Source: Pontibacter roseus DSM 17521
GTDB taxonomy: Bacteria; Bacteroidota; Bacteroidia; Cytophagales; Hymenobacteraceae
Reading direction: 5' to 3'
DNA: 64,000 nt
NCBI RefSeq assembly: GCF_000373265.1
Contig: NZ_KB890762.1
Coordinates: 181,705-245,704 of the forward strand
This document shows positions 16,990 to 25,149 of the stretch, piece after piece. Below the pieces are notes generated by a model. That model made no database searches and was not told where the DNA came from. It saw only the letters and a program-made list of their open reading frames with translations. Numbering within the stretch: the stretch's first letter is position 1; each line of letters starts with the position of its first letter. The position numbers and the translations under genes were made by a program.

Positions 16990-17951
16990 GTTATTAAAAT
17001 TATAAGGTTGAAAAATATGAAATCAATTTCTAGCCTACCAGCTAACAGAGCGCTATTCAGCTATATAGCCCTGCCCTGATTAGGATATAACTTGGTTAAA
17101 GGCTGCCGTTAGCAGTCCCGGGAAGAAGTGGTGGTATGGTGAACAGAACGTTGATGGAGGTAAACTTACCTGTTGAATTGGTAGGTATACCTAAGGCGCT
17201 TGTGCGTAGGTTGTTACTGCAATTAGATTTTAGCATTACGGCCTGCTTTTTAAAAAAGTTATACCCTTTTCTGCAAATATTTATATCGCAAAAAGACTAT
17301 TTAATCGAATCCATAGCGTCAGGCCAATAAATGACTTTAAATTTTATCACTATTTTTTTGCAGTCGTCTTACCTGGTATGGAAGATTTATGGAATGTATG
17401 GAAGCGGAGCTTGTGCCTAGGTATGGCGAGAGTGCCTTCACGCGAGGCCCGGTATTGTCTGCCTTTGACCCGAATCAAGATGAACAGCCGCCAAATTTCA
17501 CCTCCACAGCGAACATGAGCAAGGACGTTTAACCTTAGCCGTTGGCACCACAGAATAAGTGCGCACAAGTGGGGAAGCCCATTCTCCAATAACCCATAAA
17601 TCTTAACTTCTAATTCTTGATTTTGTCTCAAGATTCAAGATGTCGTTTTGACTCATTAACCCTTTTTCGCTGCCGATGCTGCATACAGGCTCGAAGAGGA
17701 GCTGGGTCGAGTTTTGGCCCTTCAGCAACGAGCTCATCAAGCAGATTTTGGTAGATAGAAAGTGAATGGGTAAGATTCTGTCTGGAGCCGAACCTTGTTG
17801 GCTGTTCCAGCAGGCAGTGTTATACCTTCACTTTCTGGTGCAGGAGGTAAACAAGGAGGTAAGGTAGTTATACACTTGAGGCAGCCACGCTACTGAACTA
17901 CATGACAGGCAGCACCGTAAGCTTTCATAGGTACTATTAAAAGATAATACT
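16990..17951. other. Unexplained ~1 kb region without a convincing gene
   Basis: This is the longest gap in the window. A 44-codon + strand ORF (17398-17532) ends in PPNFTSTANMSKDV, and a 93-codon - strand ORF (17350-17631) overlaps it. A 29-codon + strand ORF (17676-17765) reads MLHTGSKRSWVEFW. None has a clear start context, and they look like remnants of a transferred or dispersed element. A TAGGTATACCTA palindrome sits at 17182-17193. Confidence 0.4.
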
Positions 17952-18233
17952 ATGAAAACATTTACATACAAGAACCTACTGGCAGGTATAGCCATACTCT
18001 TTTTCCCTTTGATGATGGGCTGTTCGCTGCTTTCAGGCGGCAACCCGACCAACGACCCCCAGATAAGCGCACAGCAGGAAGAAATACGTGCCCTGGAGCT
18101 GGAGGTGCGCGAAGCGGAGCGCTTTGCCGAGGAGGCCAAGCAGCGCGAAAAGGCAGCCAAGAACCGTTTGAAAGCAGCGGAGCACGAACTGAAAGCCTTG
18201 CAGGAGCAGGTCAAGCGGAGAAACTCCTACTAG
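17952..18233 (+). CDS. Small coiled-coil lipoprotein
   Basis: The 93-residue protein has a lipoprotein signal ending in PLMMGC (Cys24). A short Gly/Pro/Asn linker follows. From about residue 40 to the end it is almost pure charged helix (QQEEIRALELEVREAERFAE and further heptads to VKRRNSY), predicting an alpha-helical coiled coil facing the periplasm. Its size and design recall Lpp-like or YgdR-like spacer lipoproteins, though no sequence family is recognised. The gene is monocistronic and has a terminator 30 bases downstream. The ATA in its signal peptide comes from a CAGGTATA copy at 17983. Confidence 0.65.
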   Translation: MKTFTYKNLLAGIAILFFPLMMGCSLLSGGNPTNDPQISAQQEEIRALELEVREAERFAEEAKQREKAAKNRLKAAEHELKALQEQVKRRNSY

Positions 18234-18262
18234 CATTCCGGCTATACCTGGGCTGTTAACAG

Positions 18263-18294
18263 AATCCCCAACCACGCGGCTGGGGATTTCTATT
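18263..18294 (+). terminator. Terminator of the coiled-coil lipoprotein gene
   Basis: AATCCCCA (18263-18270) pairs with TGGGGATT (18281-18288), with an additional imperfect CC/GG pair inside, and is followed by TCTATTT. It lies 30 bases beyond the stop codon. Confidence 0.65.
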
Positions 18295-18480
18295 TATGGC
18301 TACCATCGGCAGCTTCTGTCTGCCTTGCCTGGCTTATTTTTAGGATTGCTGAAGTACCAAGAGAGAGGGCCTTAGCATATTTTGCAAATAGGCTAGGGTA
18401 GAGGTATGGGGAGACTTCTCGGAGAGGGGGTGTTCGAAGCCAGAACCGGGAGGCCCTGCTGTCGTTAAAATTAGGAAACA

Positions 18481-19209
18481 ATGTACAACCCTAAACAAAA
18501 AGCTATGGAACGATACGATAGAGACAACTACGGAAACGGGCAGCACGAGAACAGGTATCGCGATGACTACGGATACCACAACGACCGCGACATGCGTAAT
18601 TCCTTTGAACACGATTACCGCCAGCATCACAATCACCAACAACAGGAGCACCACCATTTGCATCATGACGACCGTTTCGGCAGGTACCAGTCTCACCCGG
18701 ATGACAGCAGGGGCCGGGAGTACGCCAGCGACTTCCGGAGAGGGCAGCCGAACCAAGGCGACTTGCGTCGCGGCTATGGCATCTCCGGCTACGACGGCAT
18801 CTCCGACCGCTTCAATACCCTCAACAATCCGGATAACGCCCGGGACTATGGTGAAAACGATACCTACTACGGCGGCAGTCGCGATGGTTTTACGGGCACC
18901 CGCTTTGGCGGAGGTATAGGCGAGGCCTTCCCCAGCTCCCATCATGGCGTTCCGGATACCACCTATGGCCTCCGAAACTTTCATGATGACGAAGGCACCG
19001 GTATGGGCAGTTCCTATGGCGGCTCCAATTACGGCGGCGGAACGGGCTATGGCGGTGGCCATCGGGGAGGGTCCTTTGGCAGTACACAGTACGGCAGCTC
19101 GTCGGGCAACTATGGCGGTTCCGGCTCCATGAGCGGCTCACGCAACAGCCTGAGCGACCGCACCTCGCACAACTCAGACCGTGGTACTACCGAATATGGA
19201 GGGTTCTAA
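18481..19209 (+). CDS. Gly/Tyr/His-rich, probably disordered protein
   Basis: The 242-residue product has no signal peptide and almost no hydrophobic core. The first ~80 residues are rich in Asp, Arg, Tyr, Asn and His (for example HHNHQQQEHHHLHHDD). The second half is Gly/Ser/Tyr-rich with repeated YGG-type units (SSYGGSNYGGGTGYGGG, SGNYGGSGSMSGS). Such composition is typical of intrinsically disordered or phase-separating proteins; the His cluster could bind metal. The start could instead be the Met at 18505 (MERYDRDNYG). I know no family for it. Codon use is normal for the window, so it is a real gene rather than a repeat artefact. Confidence 0.6.
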   Translation: MYNPKQKAMERYDRDNYGNGQHENRYRDDYGYHNDRDMRNSFEHDYRQHHNHQQQEHHHLHHDDRFGRYQSHPDDSRGREYASDFRRGQPNQGDLRRGYGISGYDGISDRFNTLNNPDNARDYGENDTYYGGSRDGFTGTRFGGGIGEAFPSSHHGVPDTTYGLRNFHDDEGTGMGSSYGGSNYGGGTGYGGGHRGGSFGSTQYGSSSGNYGGSGSMSGSRNSLSDRTSHNSDRGTTEYGGF

Positions 19210-19304
19210 GGGAGAGCACAAACTTGTCAGATTTGGTGTTTATCGACTGGCTCAGGCAAGTGCCTCAAATAATAAATTAAAATTTTGAAGGATTTTCGAA
19301 CCTT

Positions 19305-19328
19305 CTATATATACAGTCGTATATATAG
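19305..19328. repeat. TA-rich palindrome downstream of the disordered-protein gene
   Basis: CTATATATAC (19305-19314) and GTATATATAG (19319-19328) form a perfect 10-base inverted repeat around AGTC. There is no T-tract, so it is not an ordinary terminator; a protein-binding palindrome or processed mRNA 3' end is possible. Confidence 0.5.
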
Positions 19329-19364
19329 TCAAAATGCTTTAGCTCATTTTGCTTTAAATAGAAG

Positions 19365-19396
19365 AAGCCCCGAAGGTGAACGGTCGGGGCTTTTTT
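19365..19396. terminator. Bidirectional terminator between convergent genes
   Basis: AAGCCCCGA (19365-19373) pairs with TCGGGGCTT (19384-19392), followed by TTTTTT. It separates the Gly/Tyr-rich protein gene (+) from the small winged-helix-like gene (-). Confidence 0.8.
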
Positions 19397-19427
19397 CTGT
19401 CTATACCTGTCTGTGCCATTTGTTCAC

Positions 19428-19715
19428 TCATTCCCTCGGCAACTCATGTGATGCTAAGTAGTCCAGCAGGCTGGTAGTCGCTGCCTGCTCACCGTCCGGG
19501 GTGAGGTGGAGCATGTGCCGGCCTTTGGTGTTATCCCCGGTTCCCTTCCTTACAAAGTTTAAGTCTATCAGCTGCTGCAGGGTTTTATTCAGCAGGAAGA
19601 TATCCAGGTGGCGACTGATGCCAAGCGCCTTCACCTCAAAAGATGCCATGCTACCGCCATGGGCATGCAATGCCTTCAATATCACATCTGCCACATGACT
19701 TTCTGCGGTATCCAT
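19428..19715 (-). CDS. Small winged-helix-like protein
   Basis: The 95-residue soluble protein has the helix-helix-helix-wing pattern of small DNA-binding proteins: ESHVADVILKALHAHGGSMA, then FEVKALGISRHLDIFLLNKT, a recognition-like helix LQQLIDLNFVRKG, and a wing containing HMLHLTPDGEQAA. This is inference from pattern; I cannot name a family. It could equally be a protein-protein adaptor. No partner gene adjoins it. Confidence 0.55.
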   Translation of the reverse strand: MDTAESHVADVILKALHAHGGSMASFEVKALGISRHLDIFLLNKTLQQLIDLNFVRKGTGDNTKGRHMLHLTPDGEQAATTSLLDYLASHELPRE

Positions 19716-20096
19716 TTAGGTTGAGATTTAAAACGGTGCAATTTGTGCCTGTTCTGTCTAACGTAAGTTTTTGTATTTTGATAGAGATGGGTGCAAAGTG
19801 TTTGCTTTGATGGCTTCTCCTGGCCAGGTATACCTTCTAAATGGTTAGTTTGAATAGGATTATATGTATGTTTGGCTTTAATGGCTGCGTTATAAGCCTC
19901 GCAGTACGAGGTGCAATACACCTCAAATAAAAACAGTCCCTTCATACAGATTTATGCGAGGCTTTGCATTGACGGATGAGGATGTATTCTTATTTCCCTT
20001 TTCTACGTTAAACCTATTCGAGGCTGCCGCCAATGGGCGCGTGAGAGGAGCTTATTGTCAGGCTCGATGAAAAGAAGGTGCGAAAGGAGATGGACT
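19716..20096. other. Intergenic region with no recognised element
   Basis: These 381 bases contain only scattered short ORFs, one of them on the - strand (19682-19945) with no gene-like composition, and an overlapped GGTATACC copy near 19827. A purine-rich AAAGGAGA at 20083-20090 serves the next gene. Confidence 0.4.
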
Positions 20097-20516
20097 ATGA
20101 AGCAGGTCAAGGATTATCTGTCAGTTGAGTTGGAGGACGGGCAAAGGCGTGTGGTGTCGCGGTGGTTGCGGCCTGTGGAGAGCGCTGAGTTACGGGAAGG
20201 GCTGCTGTTGCTGCAGCACTTAACGGAGGAGCACCAGCCGGTCAGTTGGCTCATGGAGACCCACCACCTCACCCCCCTTCCCCTGGAGGACCAAAATTGG
20301 GTAGTGGAAAGCCTGGCATCCCGCCTCGTAGACACGTCCTTGCTGCAGGTGGCCCTGGTGTTGCCCAACGACGCCACCCTGCACCTGGTAGGGGATAGAA
20401 TCAAACAGAAAATTTATACAGCATTCGGGCAGAAAATTCAGGTAGAGTGCTTCAGCAGGAGGGACCACGCCCTATTCTGGCTCAGCAATCCTGAAGATAG
20501 CTCGCTCAGCCTATAA
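20097..20516 (+). CDS. Protein of unknown function, paralogue of the gene at 29349
   Basis: The 139-residue soluble protein is acidic and shares a clear pattern with the product of 29349-29783: a WLR-P/A-V-x-S start, an SWLMETHHL / SWMVDATRL core, the nearly invariant LPLEDQNWVVESLASRL versus PPLKDQNWTVNKISDSL, then ND near the middle, a KIYTAFGQKIQVECF helix and a WL end. The size and alternating strand-helix order suggest a STAS/SpoIIAA-like fold, but this is inference. The start at 20097 is supported by AAAGGAGA seven bases upstream; GTG 20055 and ATG 20067 are alternatives. Function unknown. Confidence 0.6.
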   Translation: MKQVKDYLSVELEDGQRRVVSRWLRPVESAELREGLLLLQHLTEEHQPVSWLMETHHLTPLPLEDQNWVVESLASRLVDTSLLQVALVLPNDATLHLVGDRIKQKIYTAFGQKIQVECFSRRDHALFWLSNPEDSSLSL

Positions 20517-20602
20517 CCATTCGCCAACTAAACCCACACCGCTGTGGCCGTTTTCGTGGAATGCCGCATATTGCGTATACTTGCCCATACAAACCTGACA
20601 AC

Positions 20603-21370
20603 ATGAGACCATACATACTAGCCGAAACGAACTGGAAAGCCATCAAAGACCAACAGGTGGATATTGCCATTTTGCCCTGGGGTGCTACTGAGGCCCATAA
20701 TTACCACTTGCCATACGGCACCGACAACATGGAGGCAGAGGCAGTGGCCGCCGAGGCTGCTCGGATGGCCTGGGAAGCAGGTACCCGTGTGATGGTGCTT
20801 CCCGTGATTCCGTTCGGTGTGAACACAGGCCAGGCCGACATCACCCTTGACATCAACCTGAACCCGAGTACGCAACTGGCTATTTTGGGTGACATTGTGG
20901 AGGTGCTCAACAGGCAAGGCATACACAAACTGCTGGTGCTCAACAGCCATGGCGGGAATGACTTCAAACCCATGCTGCGACAACTCGGCCTTCGTTATCC
21001 GGACATGTTTCTCTTGACCACCAATTGGTTCCTGGCCGCGGACCGCCGGCAGTTCTTCGACAGTCCCGGTGACCATGCCGATGAGATGGAGACGAGCATC
21101 ATGCTGCACTTACGCTCGGATTTGGTGCTGCCCCTGAGCGAGGCAGGAGCGGGCAGAGAATACAAATCCAGGTTGACAGGTATACGCGAGGGCTGGGCCT
21201 GGTCGGAGCGGCTCTGGTCACAGGTGAGCGACGATACAGGTATCGGTGACCCAGCTGCTGCCACCGCTGAAAAGGGCAAAGCCTTCTTCGAGGCTACCAC
21301 CCAGAAAATCGCCAATCTGCTCACCGAACTGGCTGGGGTAGATAACAAGAACAGGTATAGGCGGGAGTAA
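20603..21370 (+). CDS. Creatininase family protein
   Basis: Creatininase-family metallohydrolases open cyclic amides or act on formamides, using two metal ions. The 255-residue protein has the metal-binding pattern of the family: GATEAHNYHLPYGTDN (Glu30, His32, Asp41), NSHGGND (His116) and HADEMETS (Glu161). The first motif has Ala-His-Asn-Tyr in place of the usual Gln-His-Gly-Pro, so the substrate may differ. The start at 20603 (MRPYILAETNW) matches the family N-terminus. Followed by a strong terminator, the gene seems to stand alone, so the pathway (creatinine, FAPy or pterin type) cannot be inferred from neighbours. Confidence 0.85.
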   Translation: MRPYILAETNWKAIKDQQVDIAILPWGATEAHNYHLPYGTDNMEAEAVAAEAARMAWEAGTRVMVLPVIPFGVNTGQADITLDINLNPSTQLAILGDIVEVLNRQGIHKLLVLNSHGGNDFKPMLRQLGLRYPDMFLLTTNWFLAADRRQFFDSPGDHADEMETSIMLHLRSDLVLPLSEAGAGREYKSRLTGIREGWAWSERLWSQVSDDTGIGDPAAATAEKGKAFFEATTQKIANLLTELAGVDNKNRYRRE

Positions 21371-21400
21371 GCTGTAACTTCAATTCCTTTAACAGTTTAA

Positions 21401-21443
21401 AAACAAATAGCCCCGGACTTACACAGTCCGGGGCTATTTGTTT
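21401..21443. terminator. Bidirectional terminator between creatininase-family and mscL genes
   Basis: A perfect 19-base stem (21401-21419 with 21425-21443) encloses the loop TACAC. Its core is AGCCCCGGACT/AGTCCGGGGCT, flanked by A-rich and T-rich arms so that it can work in both directions for these convergent genes. Confidence 0.85.
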
Positions 21444-21460
21444 TTAGATGCAGGTATGGC

Positions 21461-21898
21461 TTAGGCCCGCAGGGTAGGGTTACGCAATGCGTCCCGTATT
21501 TCGGTAAGCAGCACTTCCTCTTTAGTAGGGGCAGGCGGCACAGCAGGAGCAGCGGCTTTTTTGCGCATCAGCCTGTTCATGCCTTTCACAATCATAAAGA
21601 TGATGAAGGCCAGGATAAGGAAGTTGATCAGGATGGTGATGAAATTTCCCCAAGCAAATACGGCACCCAGTTTGCGAGCCTCCTCCAATGCCAATCCATC
21701 GGGTATGTCGGCGGAAAGGGGTACGTATAGGTTGGAGAAGTCCACATCGCCAATGGCCTTGCCAACCAGGGGCATAATCAGGTCGTTCACGACGGAGTTG
21801 ACCAGGCCACTGAAGGCCGCTCCGATGATGATACCGATGGCGAGGTCCATCACATTGCCTCGCATGGCAAACTCTTTGAATTCTTTTAACATTCCCAT
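21461..21898 (-). CDS. mscL: Large-conductance mechanosensitive channel MscL
   Basis: MscL opens under membrane tension to release solutes during hypo-osmotic shock. The 145-residue protein has the family signature [15 protein letters not shown] in the first transmembrane helix with the small-residue pore lining [19 protein letters not shown] periplasmic loop follows, then a second helix ([21 protein letters not shown]), and a basic cytoplasmic end with a coiled helix ([15 protein letters not shown]). The length is at the family norm. The second Met (residue 3) is an equally good start. Monocistronic. Confidence 0.95.
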   Translation of the reverse strand: MGMLKEFKEFAMRGNVMDLAIGIIIGAAFSGLVNSVVNDLIMPLVGKAIGDVDFSNLYVPLSADIPDGLALEEARKLGAVFAWGNFITILINFLILAFIIFMIVKGMNRLMRKKAAAPAVPPAPTKEEVLLTEIRDALRNPTLRA

Positions 21899-22129
21899 GT
21901 CTCAGATTGGTTGTTTAGGTGAAAGAAATTAGATTAGAAAGCAGCGTAAGTCGGTCAAAATACAATGGAATGTACCAGCTTGTATCTCTACCCGAGGAGT
22001 ATAAAGGATGAAACTATTATCCTAATATGTAAATATATTCATTTGAAGTTAGCTGCAAAACAATGTGACGGTTTATTTTGCATTTGCTGTCTTGAATGTA
22101 AAGGAAACTTAGTGCTATGTGACTAAGCG

Positions 22130-22318
22130 CTACTCCTTTACCTGGTAGTTGCTTGTGCTGTCGGTGCTGTATTCGATTTTTTCATCTGCCAACAAGGCGG
22201 CGATGAGCTCATCGGTATACTCCTTGCTGAAGCCCAGGCTGCTTCCTAGCGCCCTCTCGTCAAGCTTCCCTTCATTCTGCTTCAGTGCTTTCAGAAACGT
22301 TTCTTTGTCTTTTTCCAT
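22130..22318 (-). CDS. Small acidic protein, winged-helix-like
   Basis: This 62-residue ORF encodes a compact soluble protein (FLKALKQNEGKLDERALG, then SSLGFSKEYTDELIAALLAD and KIEYSTDSTSNYQVKE). The order helix, helix, recognition-like helix and beta wing resembles a minimal winged helix. It lies alone between mscL and the SulP gene. Composition and codon use look genuine, but I recognise no family and no function. Confidence 0.5.
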   Translation of the reverse strand: MEKDKETFLKALKQNEGKLDERALGSSLGFSKEYTDELIAALLADEKIEYSTDSTSNYQVKE

Positions 22319-22379
22319 GGTGGTGATTGGTTGAATTTATAACAAGATGATTTTATATGAGTTGAAAACATTGACACTC

Positions 22380-22413
22380 TTGTGGCTTTTTCTGATGGAT
22401 AGTTATACCTTTG
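22380..22413 (+). promoter_or_regulatory. Candidate promoter for the SulP gene
   Basis: TACCTTTG at 22406-22413 matches the Bacteroidota -7 consensus, with TTG at 22380-22382 and a spacing of 23, slightly long. The leader to the ATG at 22607 would be nearly 190 bases. The -7 box overlaps a TATACC copy of the iterated hexamer. Confidence 0.35.
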
Positions 22414-22606
22414 CAGCCGCCATGACAACAGCCACCCTACATACAGGCAATACACCAGATTGATTTAATCTGCTCCTAACGGCAAGCATTCCTTCGCCTG
22501 CTTGTCAATCCGATATAAGCTTATTGGTATACGAAACATGCTGCCCAATCCCGGCTGTAGCAGATTTATTATTGCATCTATACATCTCAATAGTTACAAC
22601 TCATTT

Positions 22607-24139
22607 ATGATTTACGCCCCTTTCTCCTGGAAGGAGATTAACTACAAGTACGAAATCTTGTCTGGCCTTACGGTGGCCCTGGCGCTTGTGCCCGAAGCAG
22701 TTGCCTTTGCCTTTGTAGCAGGCGTTGAACCCTTGGTCGGCTTGTATGCCGCTTTTTTTATCTGTCTCATCACCTCCGTGTTCGGAGGTCGGCCAGGTAT
22801 GATATCCGGTGCCACTGGCGCCTTAGCTGTGGTGATGGTGTCGCTGGTGGCGACGCACGGCGTGGAGTACCTTTTCGCTGCTGTCGTGCTGATGGGGGTG
22901 TTGCAGATTATTTTTGGGGCTTTGAAACTGGGCAAGTTCATCCGGCTGGTGCCGGAGCCCGTTATCTATGGCTTCGTGAACGGACTGGCCATCGTGATTT
23001 TCATGGCGCAGTTCGGTCAGTTCAAGGTGCCTACTGCAGCGGGCGGGCTGGAGTGGCTGTCGGGCAATGCCCTTTACATCATGCTAGCGCTGGTAGTAGC
23101 CACCATGACAATCATCTACCTGCTGCCAAAATTGACAAAAGCTATACCCGCAGCGCTGACAGCTATCGTGACGGTCTCTGCCATTGTCATCGGCTTTGGG
23201 TTGGAGACGCGCACGGTGGGCGACATGGCTTCGGTAGGAGGCGGCTTTCCGGAATTCCATATCCCGATGGTGCCTTTTACGCTGGAGACGCTACAAATCA
23301 TTTTCCCTTACTCGCTTATACTGGCGGGCATCGGGTTGCTGGAATCGCTGCTTACACTGACGATTGTGGATGAACTAACAAACACCCGTGGCCGTGGCAA
23401 CCAAGAAAGTATAGCGCAGGGAGCCGCCAATGTGGTGGCGGGTTTCTTCGGCACGATGGGCGGTTGCGCCATGATTGGTCAGAGCATCATCAACGTAAGT
23501 TCGGGTGGCCGCACGCGCCTGTCAGGTATAACAGCGGCACTGATGCTGCTGGTATTCATTTTGTTCGCCTCCAGCCTTATTGAGATGGTACCGCTGGCAG
23601 CGCTGGTGGGCCTGATGTTCATGGTGGCCATCGGCACGTTTGAGTGGGCAAGTTTCCGGGTGCTGCGCCGCATCCCTAAGTCTGATGCCCTGGTGCTGGT
23701 AGCTGTTACGGTCTTGACCGTGATTTTTGACTTGGCCATTGCCGTGGCCATCGGGGTGGTGATTGCTGCTTTGGTATTCGCCTGGGACAGCGCGGTGCGC
23801 ATACGGGCCCGCAAGCGCGTGGATGAAAAGGGCGTGAAGCACTATGAGATTTACGGACCGTTGTTCTACGGGTCCACAGCTAATTTCCTGGAGAAATTCG
23901 ATGTAATCAACGACCCGGAGGAAGTGGTGGTGGATTTCAAAGAGTCGCGCGTAGTGGACCATTCCGGTATAGAGGCACTGAACAAACTGACGGAGAGGTA
24001 CCAGAATGCCGGCAAGAAGTTGCACCTGCGCCACCTGAGCGAGGACTGCAGAAGGCTGTTGGAAAAGGTGGGCGACATGGTGGAAGTGAACATACAGGAA
24101 GACCCGCATTACGCTGTGCTTTCCGACAAACTGTCTTAA
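22607..24139 (+). CDS. SulP family inorganic anion transporter
   Basis: SulP proteins are inner-membrane carriers of sulphate, bicarbonate or dicarboxylates. The 510-residue product has the family motif LALVPEAVAFAFVAGVEPLVGLYAAF at residues 20-45, 12-14 hydrophobic segments, and a cytoplasmic C-terminal STAS domain (from about residue 410: YGPLFYGSTANFLEKFD and FKESRVVDHSGIEALNKL). I start at ATG 22607 because the transport domain begins there; the frame opens earlier at 22502 with non-family residues. No carbonic anhydrase or sulphur-assimilation gene adjoins it, so the anion is undetermined. Confidence 0.9.
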   Translation: MIYAPFSWKEINYKYEILSGLTVALALVPEAVAFAFVAGVEPLVGLYAAFFICLITSVFGGRPGMISGATGALAVVMVSLVATHGVEYLFAAVVLMGVLQIIFGALKLGKFIRLVPEPVIYGFVNGLAIVIFMAQFGQFKVPTAAGGLEWLSGNALYIMLALVVATMTIIYLLPKLTKAIPAALTAIVTVSAIVIGFGLETRTVGDMASVGGGFPEFHIPMVPFTLETLQIIFPYSLILAGIGLLESLLTLTIVDELTNTRGRGNQESIAQGAANVVAGFFGTMGGCAMIGQSIINVSSGGRTRLSGITAALMLLVFILFASSLIEMVPLAALVGLMFMVAIGTFEWASFRVLRRIPKSDALVLVAVTVLTVIFDLAIAVAIGVVIAALVFAWDSAVRIRARKRVDEKGVKHYEIYGPLFYGSTANFLEKFDVINDPEEVVVDFKESRVVDHSGIEALNKLTERYQNAGKKLHLRHLSEDCRRLLEKVGDMVEVNIQEDPHYAVLSDKLS

Positions 24140-24162
24140 TAGCCATCTGCTCTTAATAACGG

Positions 24163-24190
24163 AAAAGGAGGCGAAAGCCTCCTTTTTTGT
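24163..24190. terminator. Terminator of the SulP gene
   Basis: AAAAGGAGGC (24163-24172) and GCCTCCTTTT (24177-24186) pair around a GAAA tetraloop, with a T-run extending to 24188. The convergent metallophosphoesterase gene ends two bases beyond, so the element can serve both. Confidence 0.85.
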
Positions 24191-24191
24191 T

Positions 24192-24941
24192 TTACACTTC
24201 CAGCAAGTAGTAAGGGGTTGGGTGCTCTGCTTTCAGCAACACGGGCCGGGACACATTATACACCTTGACGCCTGTGGATGTCTCTCCTTCCAGCGTGCCC
24301 ACGTGCGCGTGGCCATGGAAAGCTGCTATCACGCCTCTGCGGTTGAGGGGTTCTTCCAACCTGGAGCAACCCAGAAACGGCATGATGGCCTCTGGTTCTC
24401 CCACCACGGTGGCTTTTATTGGGGCGTAATGCAGGATGGCTATTTTCTTGATGGCGCTGTCGTCGCTGTCAATCTGGGCCAGGGCGGCATCCAGTTTGAG
24501 CGCTTCCGTCACGGCTTCCTGCACAAAGTCTTTGTTGAGCTTTTCGCCGAACATACCCAACATGTGGTTGTCGAAGCCGCCGCCGTAGCCTTTCACGCCG
24601 GCAAAGCCCACATCACCCACCACGGTGAAGTTGCCATCTAGTAGTTGCAGATTGGTCTGTGCCAGGACTTTGCGTATTTTCTTCACCTGGTCGTGCTCGT
24701 AGTCGTGGTTGCCCAGCACCGCCAGCACGGGTATGGTACAGGCCCTTAGTTCCTCTGCCAGTACTTCGGCCTCTGATTCTTTACCGGTGTCCGTTAGGTC
24801 ACCGCAGAGTAGCAGCACATCGGCGTTCTCTGACACTTCCTTGAAAAAATCCACCCATTTGCCCGCATCGCCTTCCTGCACATGTATGTCTCCGATTGCT
24901 GCTATTCTGGTTTTAGTAGAAGTTGGTTTTGGTTGTTGCAT
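24192..24941 (-). CDS. Calcineurin-like metallophosphoesterase
   Basis: The 249-residue soluble protein shows all metal-binding motifs of the calcineurin-like superfamily in order: GDIHVQE (D-x-H), LLLCGDLTDTG (GD), AVLGNHDYEHD (GNHD), ILHYAPIKA (H) and FHGHAHVGT (GHxH). There is no signal peptide or lipobox, so it is probably cytoplasmic. Such enzymes hydrolyse phosphomonoesters or diesters of very different substrates; this sequence alone does not tell which. It is convergent with SulP and appears monocistronic. Confidence 0.88.
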   Translation of the reverse strand: MQQPKPTSTKTRIAAIGDIHVQEGDAGKWVDFFKEVSENADVLLLCGDLTDTGKESEAEVLAEELRACTIPVLAVLGNHDYEHDQVKKIRKVLAQTNLQLLDGNFTVVGDVGFAGVKGYGGGFDNHMLGMFGEKLNKDFVQEAVTEALKLDAALAQIDSDDSAIKKIAILHYAPIKATVVGEPEAIMPFLGCSRLEEPLNRRGVIAAFHGHAHVGTLEGETSTGVKVYNVSRPVLLKAEHPTPYYLLEV

Positions 24942-25091
24942 GCCTCTGTTCGTTTGTTTCTGATAGCCTCTGCCGGTGTTGCCCGAGTAGGTCGCGAGCG
25001 TGTGCTATACCTGATGTTCCGTCTGAATGTATACACTACGGAACAGGGCAGCAGGAAGATGGGTGATTTTGCAGCCAGGCCTCTAAAAGCA

Positions 25092-25123
25092 CCAGCGCCT
25101 CCGCAAACTGGCGGAGGCGCTGG
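25092..25123 (-). terminator. Terminator of the beta-barrel receptor gene
   Basis: CCAGCGCCTCCGC (25092-25104) and GCGGAGGCGCTGG (25111-25123) pair perfectly around AAACTG. On the - strand the stem is followed by TGCTTTTAGAGG. It is 27 bases from the stop codon. Confidence 0.75.
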
Positions 25124-25149
25124 CAGTAGGTATAGGTAGTAGTATGCTG

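Noticed and set aside
17350..17631. 93-codon - strand ORF
   Set aside because: Overlapped by another fragment, no start context, no recognised domain; reported only as part of the unexplained region.
16990..17951. tRNA or rRNA genes in the gaps
   Set aside because: No cloverleaf with a TTCGANNC-type T-loop or rRNA-like sequence was seen in this or the other gaps.
19682..19945. 87-codon - strand ORF between the winged-helix-like gene and 20097
   Set aside because: Composition unlike a protein and overlaps the upstream gene's start region.
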